64,000 nucleotides of DNA from Xylophilus sp042867185 (GTDB lineage: Bacteria; Pseudomonadota; Gammaproteobacteria; Burkholderiales; Burkholderiaceae_C). The stretch's first letter is position 1, and every line of letters begins with the position of its first letter. The stretch spans positions 124,001 to 188,000 of the forward strand of contig JBHZQV010000002.1 in NCBI GenBank assembly GCA_042867185.1. Direction: 5' to 3'. Position numbers and translations under genes: made by a program. Below are positions 36,609 to 44,493 of the stretch, in pieces. Under the pieces are notes generated by a model. It saw only the letters and a list, made by a program, of their open reading frames with translations. It did not search any database and was not told the origin of the DNA.

Positions 36609-36692
36609 GTTTCGACAGGCTCGGCCCGAACGGGGAGGGGGATCGTCGGAGCGGGGAGGTTCAAGCCGTTCGCCCTGAGCCTGTCAAAGGGC
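36609..36692. repeat. dispersed inverted repeat between ribF and ileS
   Basis: TTCGACAGGCTCGGCCCGAACGG (36611-36633, first arm, quoted only to show the family core TTCGACAGGCTC) is nearly the reverse complement of the arm at 36666-36690, whose core is CCCTGAGCCTGTC. This is a common intergenic repeat of many proteobacterial genomes. It lies in the 139-base gap between two genes of the same operon. Confidence 0.75.
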
Positions 36693-36726
36693 GGCAGCGG
36701 TGCCGGTGCGGCACGGCGGGCTCGGG

Positions 36727-37788
36727 TCAAATTCGGTCGCGCGAGGTCTGGCGGTGGGTCTGGCCGTGGTTGCGGCCGTGCGCCTCTGCCTGGCGCCGGG
36801 CGAAGAAGGCGCGCGCGTCGTCGCAATCCCGGGCGATGCCGGCGGTCAGGGCATCGAGGCTGGGGTAGCGCAATTCGTCGTGCAGTTTGTGCAGCAGGTC
36901 CACGCGGATGATTTTACCGTAGGCCCCCTCGGCGCCCAGCGCGGCGGGCCAGTCGAGGCAATGGGTTTCCAGCAGCACCCGGCCGCCGTTGACGTCCGAC
37001 GGGTCGAGCGAGGGCCGCACGCCCATGTTGGCCACGCCCGGCAGCGGCACCGGACCCAGGCCGTGTACCTGCACCGCGAAGATGCCGGCGGCGGCCGGCT
37101 TCCAGTGCGAGAAGCGCAGGTTGAGGGTGCGGAAGCCGTCGCCCTGGCCGGCGGCGGTGGCGCCCAGTTCGCGCCCCAGCTTGCGGCCGTGCACCACGTG
37201 GCCGCTCAGGCTGTAGGGCCGGCCCAGCAGGCGGGCGGCGTCGTCCATCCGGCCGGTGGCCAGCGCGTCGCGCACCGCCGAGCTGGAGACGCGCAGGCCG
37301 CCGACCTCGTAGCTGTTCATCCGGGCCACGTCGAATCCGGCATGCGCGCCGGCGGCGTCCAGCATCGCGTAGTCGCCCATCCGCTGGGCGCCGAAGCGGA
37401 AATCGTCGCCCACCAGCACGTAGCGGGCGCCCAGCCCCTCCAGCAGCACCCGGTCGATGAACTGGTGCGGCGTCTGCATCGCCAGCGCGGCGTCGAAGCG
37501 CAGCACGACCGCCTGGTCTATGCCGCAGCGCGCCAGCTCGGTCAGCTTGTCGCGCAGGGTGGCGATGCGGGCCGGCGCCAGGCTGGCCTTGCCGGCCCTG
37601 GCAGCGAAGTAGTCGCGCGGATGCGGCTCGAAGGTCAGCACGCAGCTCGGCACGCCGCGGTGCTCGGCCTCGTTGCGCAGCAGCGCCAGCATCGCCTGGT
37701 GGCCCCGGTGCACGCCGTCGAAGTTGCCGATGGTCAGCGCACAGGCCTGGGCCACGCCTGGATGGTGGAAGCCTCGGAAAACATTCAT
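36727..37788 (-). CDS. ribF: bifunctional riboflavin kinase / FAD synthetase
   Basis: A 353-aa enzyme making FMN and then FAD. The N-terminal adenylyltransferase has TIGNFDGVHRGHQA and the later VSSSAVRDAL. The C-terminal flavokinase has GRKLGRELGATAA (in place of the usual GxxxGRxLGFPTAN) and ANMGVRPS, with the LLETHCLDW acidic segment. Start ATG 37788 (MNVFRGF). The C-terminal tail is His/Arg-rich. Confidence 0.94.
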   Translation of the reverse strand: MNVFRGFHHPGVAQACALTIGNFDGVHRGHQAMLALLRNEAEHRGVPSCVLTFEPHPRDYFAARAGKASLAPARIATLRDKLTELARCGIDQAVVLRFDAALAMQTPHQFIDRVLLEGLGARYVLVGDDFRFGAQRMGDYAMLDAAGAHAGFDVARMNSYEVGGLRVSSSAVRDALATGRMDDAARLLGRPYSLSGHVVHGRKLGRELGATAAGQGDGFRTLNLRFSHWKPAAAGIFAVQVHGLGPVPLPGVANMGVRPSLDPSDVNGGRVLLETHCLDWPAALGAEGAYGKIIRVDLLHKLHDELRYPSLDALTAGIARDCDDARAFFARRQAEAHGRNHGQTHRQTSRDRI

Positions 37789-37861
37789 CGCGCTGTTATG
37801 TTTTTGATAGCAAGGGCCGCAGGCAGGGCGCGCGGCAGACGCCGATTTGTCATGAACGGGG

Positions 37862-37867
37862 TATATT
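37862..37867 (+). promoter_or_regulatory. possible -10 element for the HNH gene
   Basis: TATATT in the ribF-HNH divergent gap, with no properly spaced -35 (TTGTCA at 37847 is only nine bases away). It would give a leader of about 110 bases. Confidence 0.3.
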
Positions 37868-37984
37868 GTGACCCAGCGTGCACGCGTCCTGGCAAACCGC
37901 GCGCCCCGTCCGAAACATCTGAAATGCGTGCCGGCGACCTTCATCTGTCGAGAGAGTGCAGCCGGCCTCTTGAGGAGCTGTGTC

Positions 37985-38542
37985 GTGAAGGTATTGAAGT
38001 TGTCGGCCCAGGGGCTCCCCCAGTCCTGGATCAGCCTCGAGCAGGCGGTCATCCACTACGCGTCCGACGAGGTCCGTTGGGAATCCGGCGCCCAGATCGC
38101 GGTGTTCCGCGGGGGCACCAACGCGGTCACCGGGCTGCAGTCCAAGATCGCGATCAACAGCATCATCGGCACCCGGGGCGTCCCGCGGATCAACCCGTTC
38201 GAGATGCGCCCAGGCCTCACCAACGCCAAGCTGTTCGCCCGCGACCGCAACATATGCGCCTACTGCGGCCAGCACTTCCACGAGACCGAGCTGACCCGCG
38301 AGCACATCAAGCCGTTCGCGCAGAAGGGCGTCGACACCTGGATGAACGTGGTGACGGCCTGCAAGCCCTGCAACCACAGGAAGAGCCACCGCACCCCCGA
38401 GCAGGCCAACATGCCGCTGCTCTACACGCCTTACGTGCCCAGCCTGTGGGAAGACTTCATCTTGCGCAACCGCCGCATCCTGGCGGACCAGATGGAGTTT
38501 CTGATGGCGCATGTGCCGCGGTCTTCCCGGCTGGTGGATTAG
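37985..38542 (+). CDS. stand-alone HNH endonuclease-type protein
   Basis: A 185-aa protein. HNH core: CAYCGQHF, TREHIKPFAQKG, NVVTACKPCNHRK, forming a zinc site from two CxxC pairs around the catalytic His. I start it at GTG 37985 because GAGGAG lies seven bases upstream and conserved-looking sequence (KVLKLSAQGLPQSW) follows; a frame from 37868 has no ribosome-binding site. Similar small HNH proteins are chromosomal in many Burkholderiales and not tied to mobile elements. DNA cleavage is inferred from fold; the biological role is unknown. Confidence 0.8.
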   Translation: MKVLKLSAQGLPQSWISLEQAVIHYASDEVRWESGAQIAVFRGGTNAVTGLQSKIAINSIIGTRGVPRINPFEMRPGLTNAKLFARDRNICAYCGQHFHETELTREHIKPFAQKGVDTWMNVVTACKPCNHRKSHRTPEQANMPLLYTPYVPSLWEDFILRNRRILADQMEFLMAHVPRSSRLVD

Positions 38543-39041
38543 TCGGCGTTTCGGTAGTCGAATCGGGGTGGGGCCGGCAGACGGTGCGGACTGGGTGCTA
38601 CCTAATCTGTAGTGGTTGGTTGGTGAGGGGGGCGGGGCGGGTGCGGGGGCCGGGATCGCCGGGTGCCCCCCTCCGCGAATGTCCCCCGGCCTGCGGCCTC
38701 CTCCTTTATTTCGCTGCGGGGGGCACCCGACACTCCCGGCCCTGGACGCGTCGCGTCGTGCGGGTCGGATCGGCGGCTGGCGCTGGTCGCTTGTGCTTGT
38801 CTGCATCAATGCCTCGCGAAGGAAGCCATGCCCATCGCAAGCGACCGCTTATCTCCTTCGATCAAGCACCCGAGAGGGATCGTGACGATGGCGTGCTCTG
38901 CGCAGCGAAATAAAGGAGGAGCGGCGGGCGCAGCCCGTCGCGGGGGACATTCGCGGAGCAGAGTACGCCGTCGGCGCGAGCCCGGCCCAAGGACACCGCC
39001 TCGGGCTCCGGACCCCCATCCCGCCCAGCGTCTGCGCAGGC
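38543..39041. other. 499-bp gene-free stretch
   Basis: No convincing coding sequence on either strand. The middle is filled by the complex inverted-repeat element at 38647-38969. A smaller hairpin (38978-38984 with 39002-39008) stands just downstream of the hydrolase gene that ends at 39042; it has no T run. Runs of G and C give the stretch an unusual texture. Confidence 0.75.
38647..38969. repeat. two-domain nested inverted-repeat element
   Basis: Left domain: 38660-38671 pairs with 38718-38729 (12/12), reinforced by 38647-38655 with 38734-38742 (9/9). Right domain: 38890-38901 pairs with 38958-38969 (11/12). The loops are complementary to each other: 38671-38688 with 38941-38958 (18/18) and 38698-38718 with 38901-38921 (21/21). 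A central hairpin pairs 38785-38793 with 38838-38846 (9/9). The core CTTTATTTCGCTGCG is a sequence I associate with Comamonadaceae intergenic repeats. No transposase is present. Confidence 0.8.
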
Positions 39042-40427
39042 TCAGTACGTCAACTCGAGAAACGCCAGGTGCCCCCCGGCCAGCGGCCAGGTCCGTCCCA
39101 CCACCTTCTCGCCATTGAAGGTGCCCACGATCGCCCGGTCGCTTCCGTCGGCCAGCAGGCGCTTGGATGCCGCGACGCCCGCGCCGCTGGTGGGCGGCAC
39201 GTCGGGCAGGGTGCTGCTGCCGTCGAAGCTGACGGTGTCGCGCTGCAGGTCGAAGTAGCCGCGCGGGCGGGTGAAGCTCACGACGGCCTGGGCGCTGCGC
39301 TCGGCGTCCACGATGCGCTCGGCGCGCAGGTGCACGATGTCGCTCGACCGCGGGAAACCGCTGCGGTAGATGTGGGTGATGGCATAGCCCTGCGCGGTGA
39401 CGACGAACTCGTACGGCGTGCCGGGCGTGGCCGTGAACGGGCCCCAACGTCCGTCGGCGCCGACCGTCCGGCGGTGCGCCGGGCCGCCGCGGCGGGCGCC
39501 GGTATCCGCGTCGGTCGCATAGATCTCGACCGTGGCGCCGGCCACCGGCAGGTTGTTGCTCGCGTTGCCGGCGGCGGCATTGCCGGGCACGCCCAGCCCG
39601 CTGACGATGCCGTCGAGCACCGGCGCGGCCTCGGCCTGCACCGTGGTCGCCAGCGGCGCGGCACCGGTCAGGAAGCGCCAGCTGGCATCGAAGGCGGCGG
39701 GCGAGAACGAGGTTTCGCGGTGGTCGATCTTCGGGATCACCACGCTGGTCGCGCCGCGCAGCTCGGGGCCGGCGGCGGTGACGAAGGTGGGCAGGCCGGG
39801 GCGGCCGATCCACAGGCCGTCGGGCTGGGCGAACTTGTCGTTGGAGTCGGAGCGCACCGTGAGCCAGCGGGCCGGGCCGTCGATCTCGTCGCCGGCGGCG
39901 TTGCGGGGCGCGTTGAGCGCCTTCAGGAACGGGCCGGTGCCCGAGAACTCGCTGCCTTCGCGGTAGCCCGGGATCGCCCACACGCCGTGGTTGGGTGTGC
40001 CGCCCAGCACCACCTCGCGCACCTTGGCCGCACCGCCGCCGCGGGCGATGTAGTTGCGGATCGCATAGCCGCCGCGCGAGTTGCCCATCAGCACCACCTG
40101 CCGGGCGCCGGTGCGGGCCAGTACCGCGTCGACCTCGCTGCGCAGGAAGGCCATGTGCTCGGCGGTGGAGGTGCGGCCGGCCTGGGGCACGGTGTCGTCG
40201 TCGCGGGAGCTCGGGTAGGGCACGTTGATCGCGTAGAGCCGGTCGCGCGGCCAGCCGTTGGATTCGAAACGCCACATCGTCGTCTGCCACAGCGCGGCGC
40301 TGTCGCCGTTGCCGTGCACGAAGACGACCGGTGGATAGTCCACGGCCGAAGGGTTGGACGAGCAGCCGGCCAGGGCGGCGGCGGCCAGGCCCAGGGCGGT
40401 GAGTAGGGTGCGGCGAGAGGTCGTCAT
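39042..40427 (-). CDS. alpha/beta-hydrolase lipoprotein (lipase/esterase-like)
   Basis: A 461-aa exported protein. The twin-Arg head SRRTLLTALG and lipobox LAGC (Cys22) predict a lipoprotein. The hydrolase half has FVHGNGD (oxyanion region, about 37-42), nucleophile Ser117 in GNSRGG, and a late His in DHRETSF. The second half (after about residue 265) looks like a beta-sandwich with carboxypeptidase-like regulatory features (AGATVEIYATDADTG). Probably a surface or periplasmic esterase; substrate unknown. Confidence 0.82.
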   Translation of the reverse strand: MTTSRRTLLTALGLAAAALAGCSSNPSAVDYPPVVFVHGNGDSAALWQTTMWRFESNGWPRDRLYAINVPYPSSRDDDTVPQAGRTSTAEHMAFLRSEVDAVLARTGARQVVLMGNSRGGYAIRNYIARGGGAAKVREVVLGGTPNHGVWAIPGYREGSEFSGTGPFLKALNAPRNAAGDEIDGPARWLTVRSDSNDKFAQPDGLWIGRPGLPTFVTAAGPELRGATSVVIPKIDHRETSFSPAAFDASWRFLTGAAPLATTVQAEAAPVLDGIVSGLGVPGNAAAGNASNNLPVAGATVEIYATDADTGARRGGPAHRRTVGADGRWGPFTATPGTPYEFVVTAQGYAITHIYRSGFPRSSDIVHLRAERIVDAERSAQAVVSFTRPRGYFDLQRDTVSFDGSSTLPDVPPTSGAGVAASKRLLADGSDRAIVGTFNGEKVVGRTWPLAGGHLAFLELTY

Positions 40428-40468
40428 GGGCGGTCCTGTTGCGGGAAAGGTCGAGCGCGTGGGCCACG

Positions 40469-40495
40469 AAAAAGGCCTGCGCGTGACGCAGGCCT
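40469..40495 (-). terminator. intrinsic terminator of the acyl-CoA dehydrogenase operon
   Basis: On the minus strand AGGCCTGCG, a five-base loop, CGCAGGCCT (arms 40487-40495 and 40473-40481, perfect), then five T (40473-40469 read in reverse, sharing one base with the stem). It lies 38 bases after the stop of the last dehydrogenase gene. Confidence 0.88.
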
Positions 40496-40533
40496 GGGAG
40501 CGGGAACGACGGGCGGCGCCGGGGGGCGCCCCC

Positions 40534-41649
40534 TCAGGCGAAGACGCCCGCGGTGTCCTGCATCCGGGCCGACACCTCGCCCAGGTGGTGCAGGGTGTCG
40601 CCGAAGCCCATCTCCAGCTGGGTCAGCCGCTTGAAGTAGTGGCTGGCGATGTACTCGTCGGTCATGCCGATGCCGCCGTGCAGCTGCACCGACTGCTGGC
40701 CCACGAAGCGCATCGACTGGCCCAGCTGCACCTTGGCACGCGAGATGGCGCGGCCGCGCTCCTCGGCCGGCGCCTCCAGCTTCAGCGTGGCGTAGTAGCC
40801 CATCGACCGGGCCAGCTCCAGCTGCATCTTCATGTCGGCGAGGCGGTGGCGGAGCGCCTGGAAGCTGCCGATCGCCACGCCGAACTGCTTGCGGGTGTTG
40901 AGGTACTCGACCGTCAGCGCCACCGCCTTGTCCATCGTGCCGACCGCTTCGGCGCAGGCCGAGGCGACGCCGATGTCGGCCGCATGCCGCAGTGCGGGCA
41001 GGCCGTCCTGCACCGCCAGCTGGGCGGGCGTGTCGGCGAGGGTGACTTCCGCGGCGCGGCTGCCGTCCTGCGTCAGGTAGCCGGTGGCGGTGGCGCCGGC
41101 CGCGCCGCGCTCGACCATGAAGAGGGCGATCTTGCCGTCGAGCTGCGCGGGCACCAGCCAGGCGTCTGCGGCGTCGCCGGCCGGCACTATGCTTTTGATA
41201 GCGGTCAGCCGATATCCGTCGCCGGCTGCGACCGCTTTAGCCTCGCAAACGTCGAGCCGGTAGCGCGCCTTGCGCTCCTGGTGGGCCAGCACGACCAGCG
41301 CTTCGCCGGTGGCGATTTTCGGCAGCCAGGCGGCCTTGGCCGCGTCGGTGCCGTAGGCGCCCAGCACGCCCGAGACGATCAGCGTCTGGGCCAGCGGCTC
41401 CAGCACGATGCCCCGGCCCAGTTCCTCCAGCACCACCATGCCGTCGACCGGGCCGAAGCCCAGGCCGCCATGCTCTTCGGCGATGTAGAGGCCGGCCAGG
41501 CCGAGATCGGCCAGCTCGCCGTAGGCCGCGTGCGAGAAGCCGCCCTCGGCCACGATGCCGCGCCGGCGTTCGAAGCCGTAGCCCTTGTCCACCCAGCGCC
41601 GCACCGCGTCGCGCAGCTGTTCCTGGTCGTCGGAAAAATCGAAATCCAT
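40534..41649 (-). CDS. acyl-CoA dehydrogenase, small subunit type (PimD-like)
   Basis: A 371-aa flavoprotein of the acyl-CoA dehydrogenase superfamily. It has EEHGGLGFG near residue 60, TRKQFGVAIGSFQALRHRLAD in the helical part, and VQLHGGIGMTDEY near the end, where the FAD contacts lie. It is the second of a pair like the pimeloyl-CoA dehydrogenase PimC/PimD, which may act as a heterodimer on dicarboxylyl- or branched acyl-CoA. Start ATG 41649 has GGAGACAG upstream and is ten bases after the first gene. The usual catalytic Glu region is not clear. Confidence 0.87.
   Translation of the reverse strand: MDFDFSDDQEQLRDAVRRWVDKGYGFERRRGIVAEGGFSHAAYGELADLGLAGLYIAEEHGGLGFGPVDGMVVLEELGRGIVLEPLAQTLIVSGVLGAYGTDAAKAAWLPKIATGEALVVLAHQERKARYRLDVCEAKAVAAGDGYRLTAIKSIVPAGDAADAWLVPAQLDGKIALFMVERGAAGATATGYLTQDGSRAAEVTLADTPAQLAVQDGLPALRHAADIGVASACAEAVGTMDKAVALTVEYLNTRKQFGVAIGSFQALRHRLADMKMQLELARSMGYYATLKLEAPAEERGRAISRAKVQLGQSMRFVGQQSVQLHGGIGMTDEYIASHYFKRLTQLEMGFGDTLHHLGEVSARMQDTAGVFA
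41186..41202. repeat. dispersed motif copy inside the dehydrogenase gene
   Basis: ACTATGCTTTTGATAGC, read in frame on the other strand as part of AIKSIVPAG, a loop of the middle domain. Confidence 0.5.
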
Positions 41650-41659
41650 CTCTGTCTCC

Positions 41660-42841
41660 TTAACCAAGAACCGTTTGGGCCACGATGTTGCGTTGCACTT
41701 CGTTGCTGCCGCCGTAGATCGTGGTCTTGCGCATGTTGAAGTAGTTGGCGGCCAGCGGTGCGTGCGACACGTCGCCGCCGGGGAAGTCGCCCTGCCAGCC
41801 GGCTTCCATCGCCTCGCGGACGAAGGGCAGGCTCAGCGGGCCGGCGGCCAGCATCATCAGCTCGGTGTAGCGTTGCTGGATCTCGCTGCCCTTGATCTTG
41901 AGCAGGCCGGCGATGTCGAGCGCGTTGCGGCCCGATTTCTCGGCCGACAGCACCCGCAGCACCAGCATCTCGAGCGCCACCACGTCCACCTCCAGCAGCG
42001 CGATCTGGTCGCGGAAGCGGATGTCGTCCCAGACGCCTTCGGCCTGGGCGATGCGCTTCAGCCGCTCCAGCTCGCGCTTGGCGCGGTTCACGTCGGCAAT
42101 GTTGGTGCGCTCGTGGCTCAGCAGGTGCTTGGCGTAGGTCCAGCCCTTGTTCTCCTCGCCGATCAGCTGGTCGGCGGGCACCTCGACGTTGTCGAAGAAG
42201 ACCTCGTTGACCTCGACGCTGCCGTCGAGCAGCTTGATCGGCCGCACCGTCACGCCGGGCGATTTCATGTCGATCAGCAGGAAGCTGATGCCGGCCTGGG
42301 GCTTGCCCTCGGTGCCGGTGCGCACCAGGTTGAACATCCAGTCGCCGTACTGGCCGAGGGTGGTCCAGGTCTTCTGGCCGTTGACGATGTACTTGTCGCC
42401 CCGGCGCTCCGCGCGGGTTTTCAGCGATGCCAGGTCGGAGCCCGAGCCCGGCTCGCTGTAGCCCTGGCTCCACCAGACCTCGCCGCTGGCGATCCCGGGC
42501 AGAAAGCGCTTGTGCTGCTCGGGCGTGCCGAAGGCCATGATCACCGGCGCCACCATCACCGGGCCGAAGGGCACGATGCGCGGCGCGCCGGCCAGGGCGG
42601 TCTCTTCCTCGAACAGGTGCTTCTGGATCGCCGTCCAGCCCGGGCCGCCGAACTCCTTGGGCCAGCCGTACCCCAGCCAGCCCTCCTTGCCCAGGATCTT
42701 GGCCCAGCGCTGCATGTCGTCGCGGCTGAGGTCGACCGCGTGGTGCACCTTGTGTGCGATGTCGGCGGGCAGGTTGTCGCGCACCCAGGTGCGGATCTTC
42801 TCGCGGAACGCCTGTTCTTCAGGGGTGAATGCCAAATCCAT
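41660..42841 (-). CDS. acyl-CoA dehydrogenase, large subunit type (PimC-like)
   Basis: A 393-aa flavoprotein with YGWPKEFGGPGW, the FAD/substrate motif QGYSEPGSGSDLASL, NGQKTWTT, and the final TIYGGSNEVQRNIVAQ. It is followed ten bases later by the small-subunit-type gene, so the pair is probably co-translated and heteromeric. It transfers electrons to ETF in the cytosol. The substrate is uncertain: a pimeloyl-like, aromatic-ring-derived or steroid-side-chain acyl-CoA are the possibilities for this subgroup. Confidence 0.9.
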   Translation of the reverse strand: MDLAFTPEEQAFREKIRTWVRDNLPADIAHKVHHAVDLSRDDMQRWAKILGKEGWLGYGWPKEFGGPGWTAIQKHLFEEETALAGAPRIVPFGPVMVAPVIMAFGTPEQHKRFLPGIASGEVWWSQGYSEPGSGSDLASLKTRAERRGDKYIVNGQKTWTTLGQYGDWMFNLVRTGTEGKPQAGISFLLIDMKSPGVTVRPIKLLDGSVEVNEVFFDNVEVPADQLIGEENKGWTYAKHLLSHERTNIADVNRAKRELERLKRIAQAEGVWDDIRFRDQIALLEVDVVALEMLVLRVLSAEKSGRNALDIAGLLKIKGSEIQQRYTELMMLAAGPLSLPFVREAMEAGWQGDFPGGDVSHAPLAANYFNMRKTTIYGGSNEVQRNIVAQTVLG

Positions 42842-42927
42842 CGGATGTCTCCAGTCAATCGACGGGTTTTAGCACGGTCGTTCGCTTAGCCGTGTCCGGG
42901 CTGCGACAAGGGCGGTAGGGCCGGCGC

Positions 42928-43569
42928 TCAGTCGCCGCGCAGGGCGGCCAGTTCGGCCTGCAGCGCGGCGACGGCCGCCTCCAACGCCTCGACCCGCGCG
43001 GCCATGCCGGTGGCGGGCGCGGGGCTGTCGGCGGGGCCGGCCTGCGCATAGTTCTGCACATCGACCGGGCCGCCGACCAGCTGCACCCAGCGCGCCTCGC
43101 GGGCCCCGGGTGCGCGGGGCAGGCGCAGCACCAGCGGGCCGCCTTTTTCGTCCGAACGCTCCGCCAGTTCGTCGAGAAAGGCCTCGACCGAGCCGATGTC
43201 GGCGAACCGGTGCCAGCGCTCGCTGTGGATGCGCAGCTCGCCGGCGGTCTGCGGGCCGCGCAGCATCAGCAGGCCGAGCAGGGCGGCCGCCGCGCCGGGC
43301 ACCGCATAGGCACGCTCGAAGTTGTGCTCGTACCGCGTCGCGCGTCCGCCACTGGTCTCGAAGACCAGGCTCAGGCGCTTCAGCTCGTCTAGGGCCTCCT
43401 GCGCCTCGCCGTCGGCCACCTGCATCGCCGGCTCGCGGCTGGATTTCTGGTTGCAGCCCGAGACGACCGCGTTGAGCGTCAGCGGATAGCTGTCGGGCAC
43501 GGTGCGTGCCTTTTCCATCAGCGTGCCGAGCACGCGCTGTTCGAGAAGAGAGAGAGGTCTGATTGCCAT
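42928..43569 (-). CDS. yceH: YceH-family protein (DUF480)
   Basis: A 213-aa protein with two winged-helix units: LSLLEQRVLGTLMEKARTVPDSYPLTLNAV at the N-terminus and GLLMLRGPQTAGELR in the middle. A coiled coil at the C-terminus (AARVEALEAAVAALQAELAALR) is typical of YceH. Function is unknown; it may be a regulator. ATG 43569 (MAIRPLS) is chosen; ATG 43584 (MWAGIMAIRP) is the alternative, and would overlap purN. Confidence 0.88.
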   Translation of the reverse strand: MAIRPLSLLEQRVLGTLMEKARTVPDSYPLTLNAVVSGCNQKSSREPAMQVADGEAQEALDELKRLSLVFETSGGRATRYEHNFERAYAVPGAAAALLGLLMLRGPQTAGELRIHSERWHRFADIGSVEAFLDELAERSDEKGGPLVLRLPRAPGAREARWVQLVGGPVDVQNYAQAGPADSPAPATGMAARVEALEAAVAALQAELAALRGD

Positions 43570-43582
43570 AATGCCGGCCCAC

Positions 43583-44170
43583 ATGAAAAACCAAAACCTC
43601 GTCATTCTGATCTCCGGCGCCGGCTCCAACATGCGGGCCATCGTGCAGGCGGCGGAACGCGAGGACTGGCAGGGCCGCTTAGGGGCCCGGGTGGCGGCGG
43701 TGGTCAGCAACAAGGCCGACGCACCGGGCCTGGCGTGGGCGGCGGAGCAGGGCATCGCCACCGCGGCGTTCGATCACAGGGCCTATGCGAGCCGCGAGGA
43801 TTTCGACGCCGCGCTGGCCGCCGCGATCGACCTGCACGCGCCCGGGCTGGTCGTGCTGGCCGGCTTCATGCGCATCCTGACGCCCGGCTTCGTCGCCCGC
43901 TACGAGGGCCGGATGGTCAACATCCACCCCTCCTTGCTGCCGGCGTTCCCCGGTCTGCAGACCCACGCCCGGGCGATCGCCGCCGGCTGCGCCTTCGCCG
44001 GCGCCACGGTGCACCGGGTGACGGCCGAGCTGGACCTGGGCCCGATCCTGGGCCAGGCGGTGGTGCCGGTGCTGCCGGGCGACACGGCCGAGCTGCTGGC
44101 GGCGCGGGTGGTCAGCCAGGAGCATCTGCTCTATCCGCGGGTCCTGGCCGGTTTGCTATCGAATACATAG
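43583..44170 (+). CDS. purN: phosphoribosylglycinamide formyltransferase
   Basis: A 195-aa GAR transformylase of purine synthesis, using 10-formyl-THF. It has ILISGAGSNM for phosphate binding, catalytic Asn and His in NIHPSLLPAFPG, and the conserved Asp in HRVTAELDLGP. ATG 43583 (MKNQN) or the in-frame ATG 43571 (MPAHMKNQN) may start it; neither has a strong ribosome-binding site. With 43571 the two divergent start codons would be one base apart, so promoters must lie in the opposing coding sequences. Confidence 0.95.
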   Translation: MKNQNLVILISGAGSNMRAIVQAAEREDWQGRLGARVAAVVSNKADAPGLAWAAEQGIATAAFDHRAYASREDFDAALAAAIDLHAPGLVVLAGFMRILTPGFVARYEGRMVNIHPSLLPAFPGLQTHARAIAAGCAFAGATVHRVTAELDLGPILGQAVVPVLPGDTAELLAARVVSQEHLLYPRVLAGLLSNT

Positions 44171-44172
44171 CT
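44154..44172. repeat. dispersed motif copy at the purN stop
   Basis: TGCTATCGAATACATAGCT spans the last codons and stop (TAG) of purN. Its halves TGCTATC and ATAGCT are imperfectly inverted. Confidence 0.5.
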
Positions 44173-44217
44173 GGATGCCGGCGCGGTGCGCCGGCTGCAC
44201 GCACTTTTCGTCTGACG

Positions 44218-44457
44218 CTAGCCCGGCTCCAGCGGGGCGAAGCGCGGCTGCAGCACGCCGTCGATCGTCACCTGCTCGGCGAACATCGCCGCGGGCCGTA
44301 CCCACAGCCCGCCTTCGCCGTAGAGCGCGCGGTAGACGGTCATCGGCTCCAGCGTCTCGCTGTGGCGGGCGCAGCCGACCACTTCGTACAGGCCGCCCTT
44401 GTAGTGACGGTAGGTACCCGGTGCCGGCCCGGCGGGCTTCGGAAGGTCGTCGGTCAT
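44218..44457 (-). CDS. DUF1653-domain small protein
   Basis: A 79-aa protein with the full DUF1653 pattern: GTYRHYKGGLYEVVGCARHSETLEPMTVYRAL, then LWVRPAAMF. It is single-domain and cytosolic; function unknown. ATG 44457 (MTDDLPKP) fits the family length. It is divergent from the M48 peptidase gene over 36 bases. Confidence 0.88.
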   Translation of the reverse strand: MTDDLPKPAGPAPGTYRHYKGGLYEVVGCARHSETLEPMTVYRALYGEGGLWVRPAAMFAEQVTIDGVLQPRFAPLEPG

Positions 44458-44493
44458 GGCTACGATCCCCGGATAAAACAGGGAGTGGGGAAA

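Noticed and set aside
37985..38542. HNH gene as a McrA-type restriction enzyme or homing endonuclease
   Set aside because: No partner genes, intron or intein context; only the HNH fold can be supported.
38543..39041. remnant insertion sequence
   Set aside because: Inverted repeats are present but no transposase fragment or target duplication is visible, so it is listed as a repeat element only.
38806..40467. 553-codon minus-strand frame in another register of the hydrolase
   Set aside because: The 461-aa frame has the signal peptide and catalytic motifs; this one is Arg/Pro-rich noise.
40534..42841. acyl-CoA dehydrogenase pair as a specific steroid- or benzoate-degradation cluster
   Set aside because: No ligase, thiolase or hydratase genes lie beside them; the substrate cannot be named.
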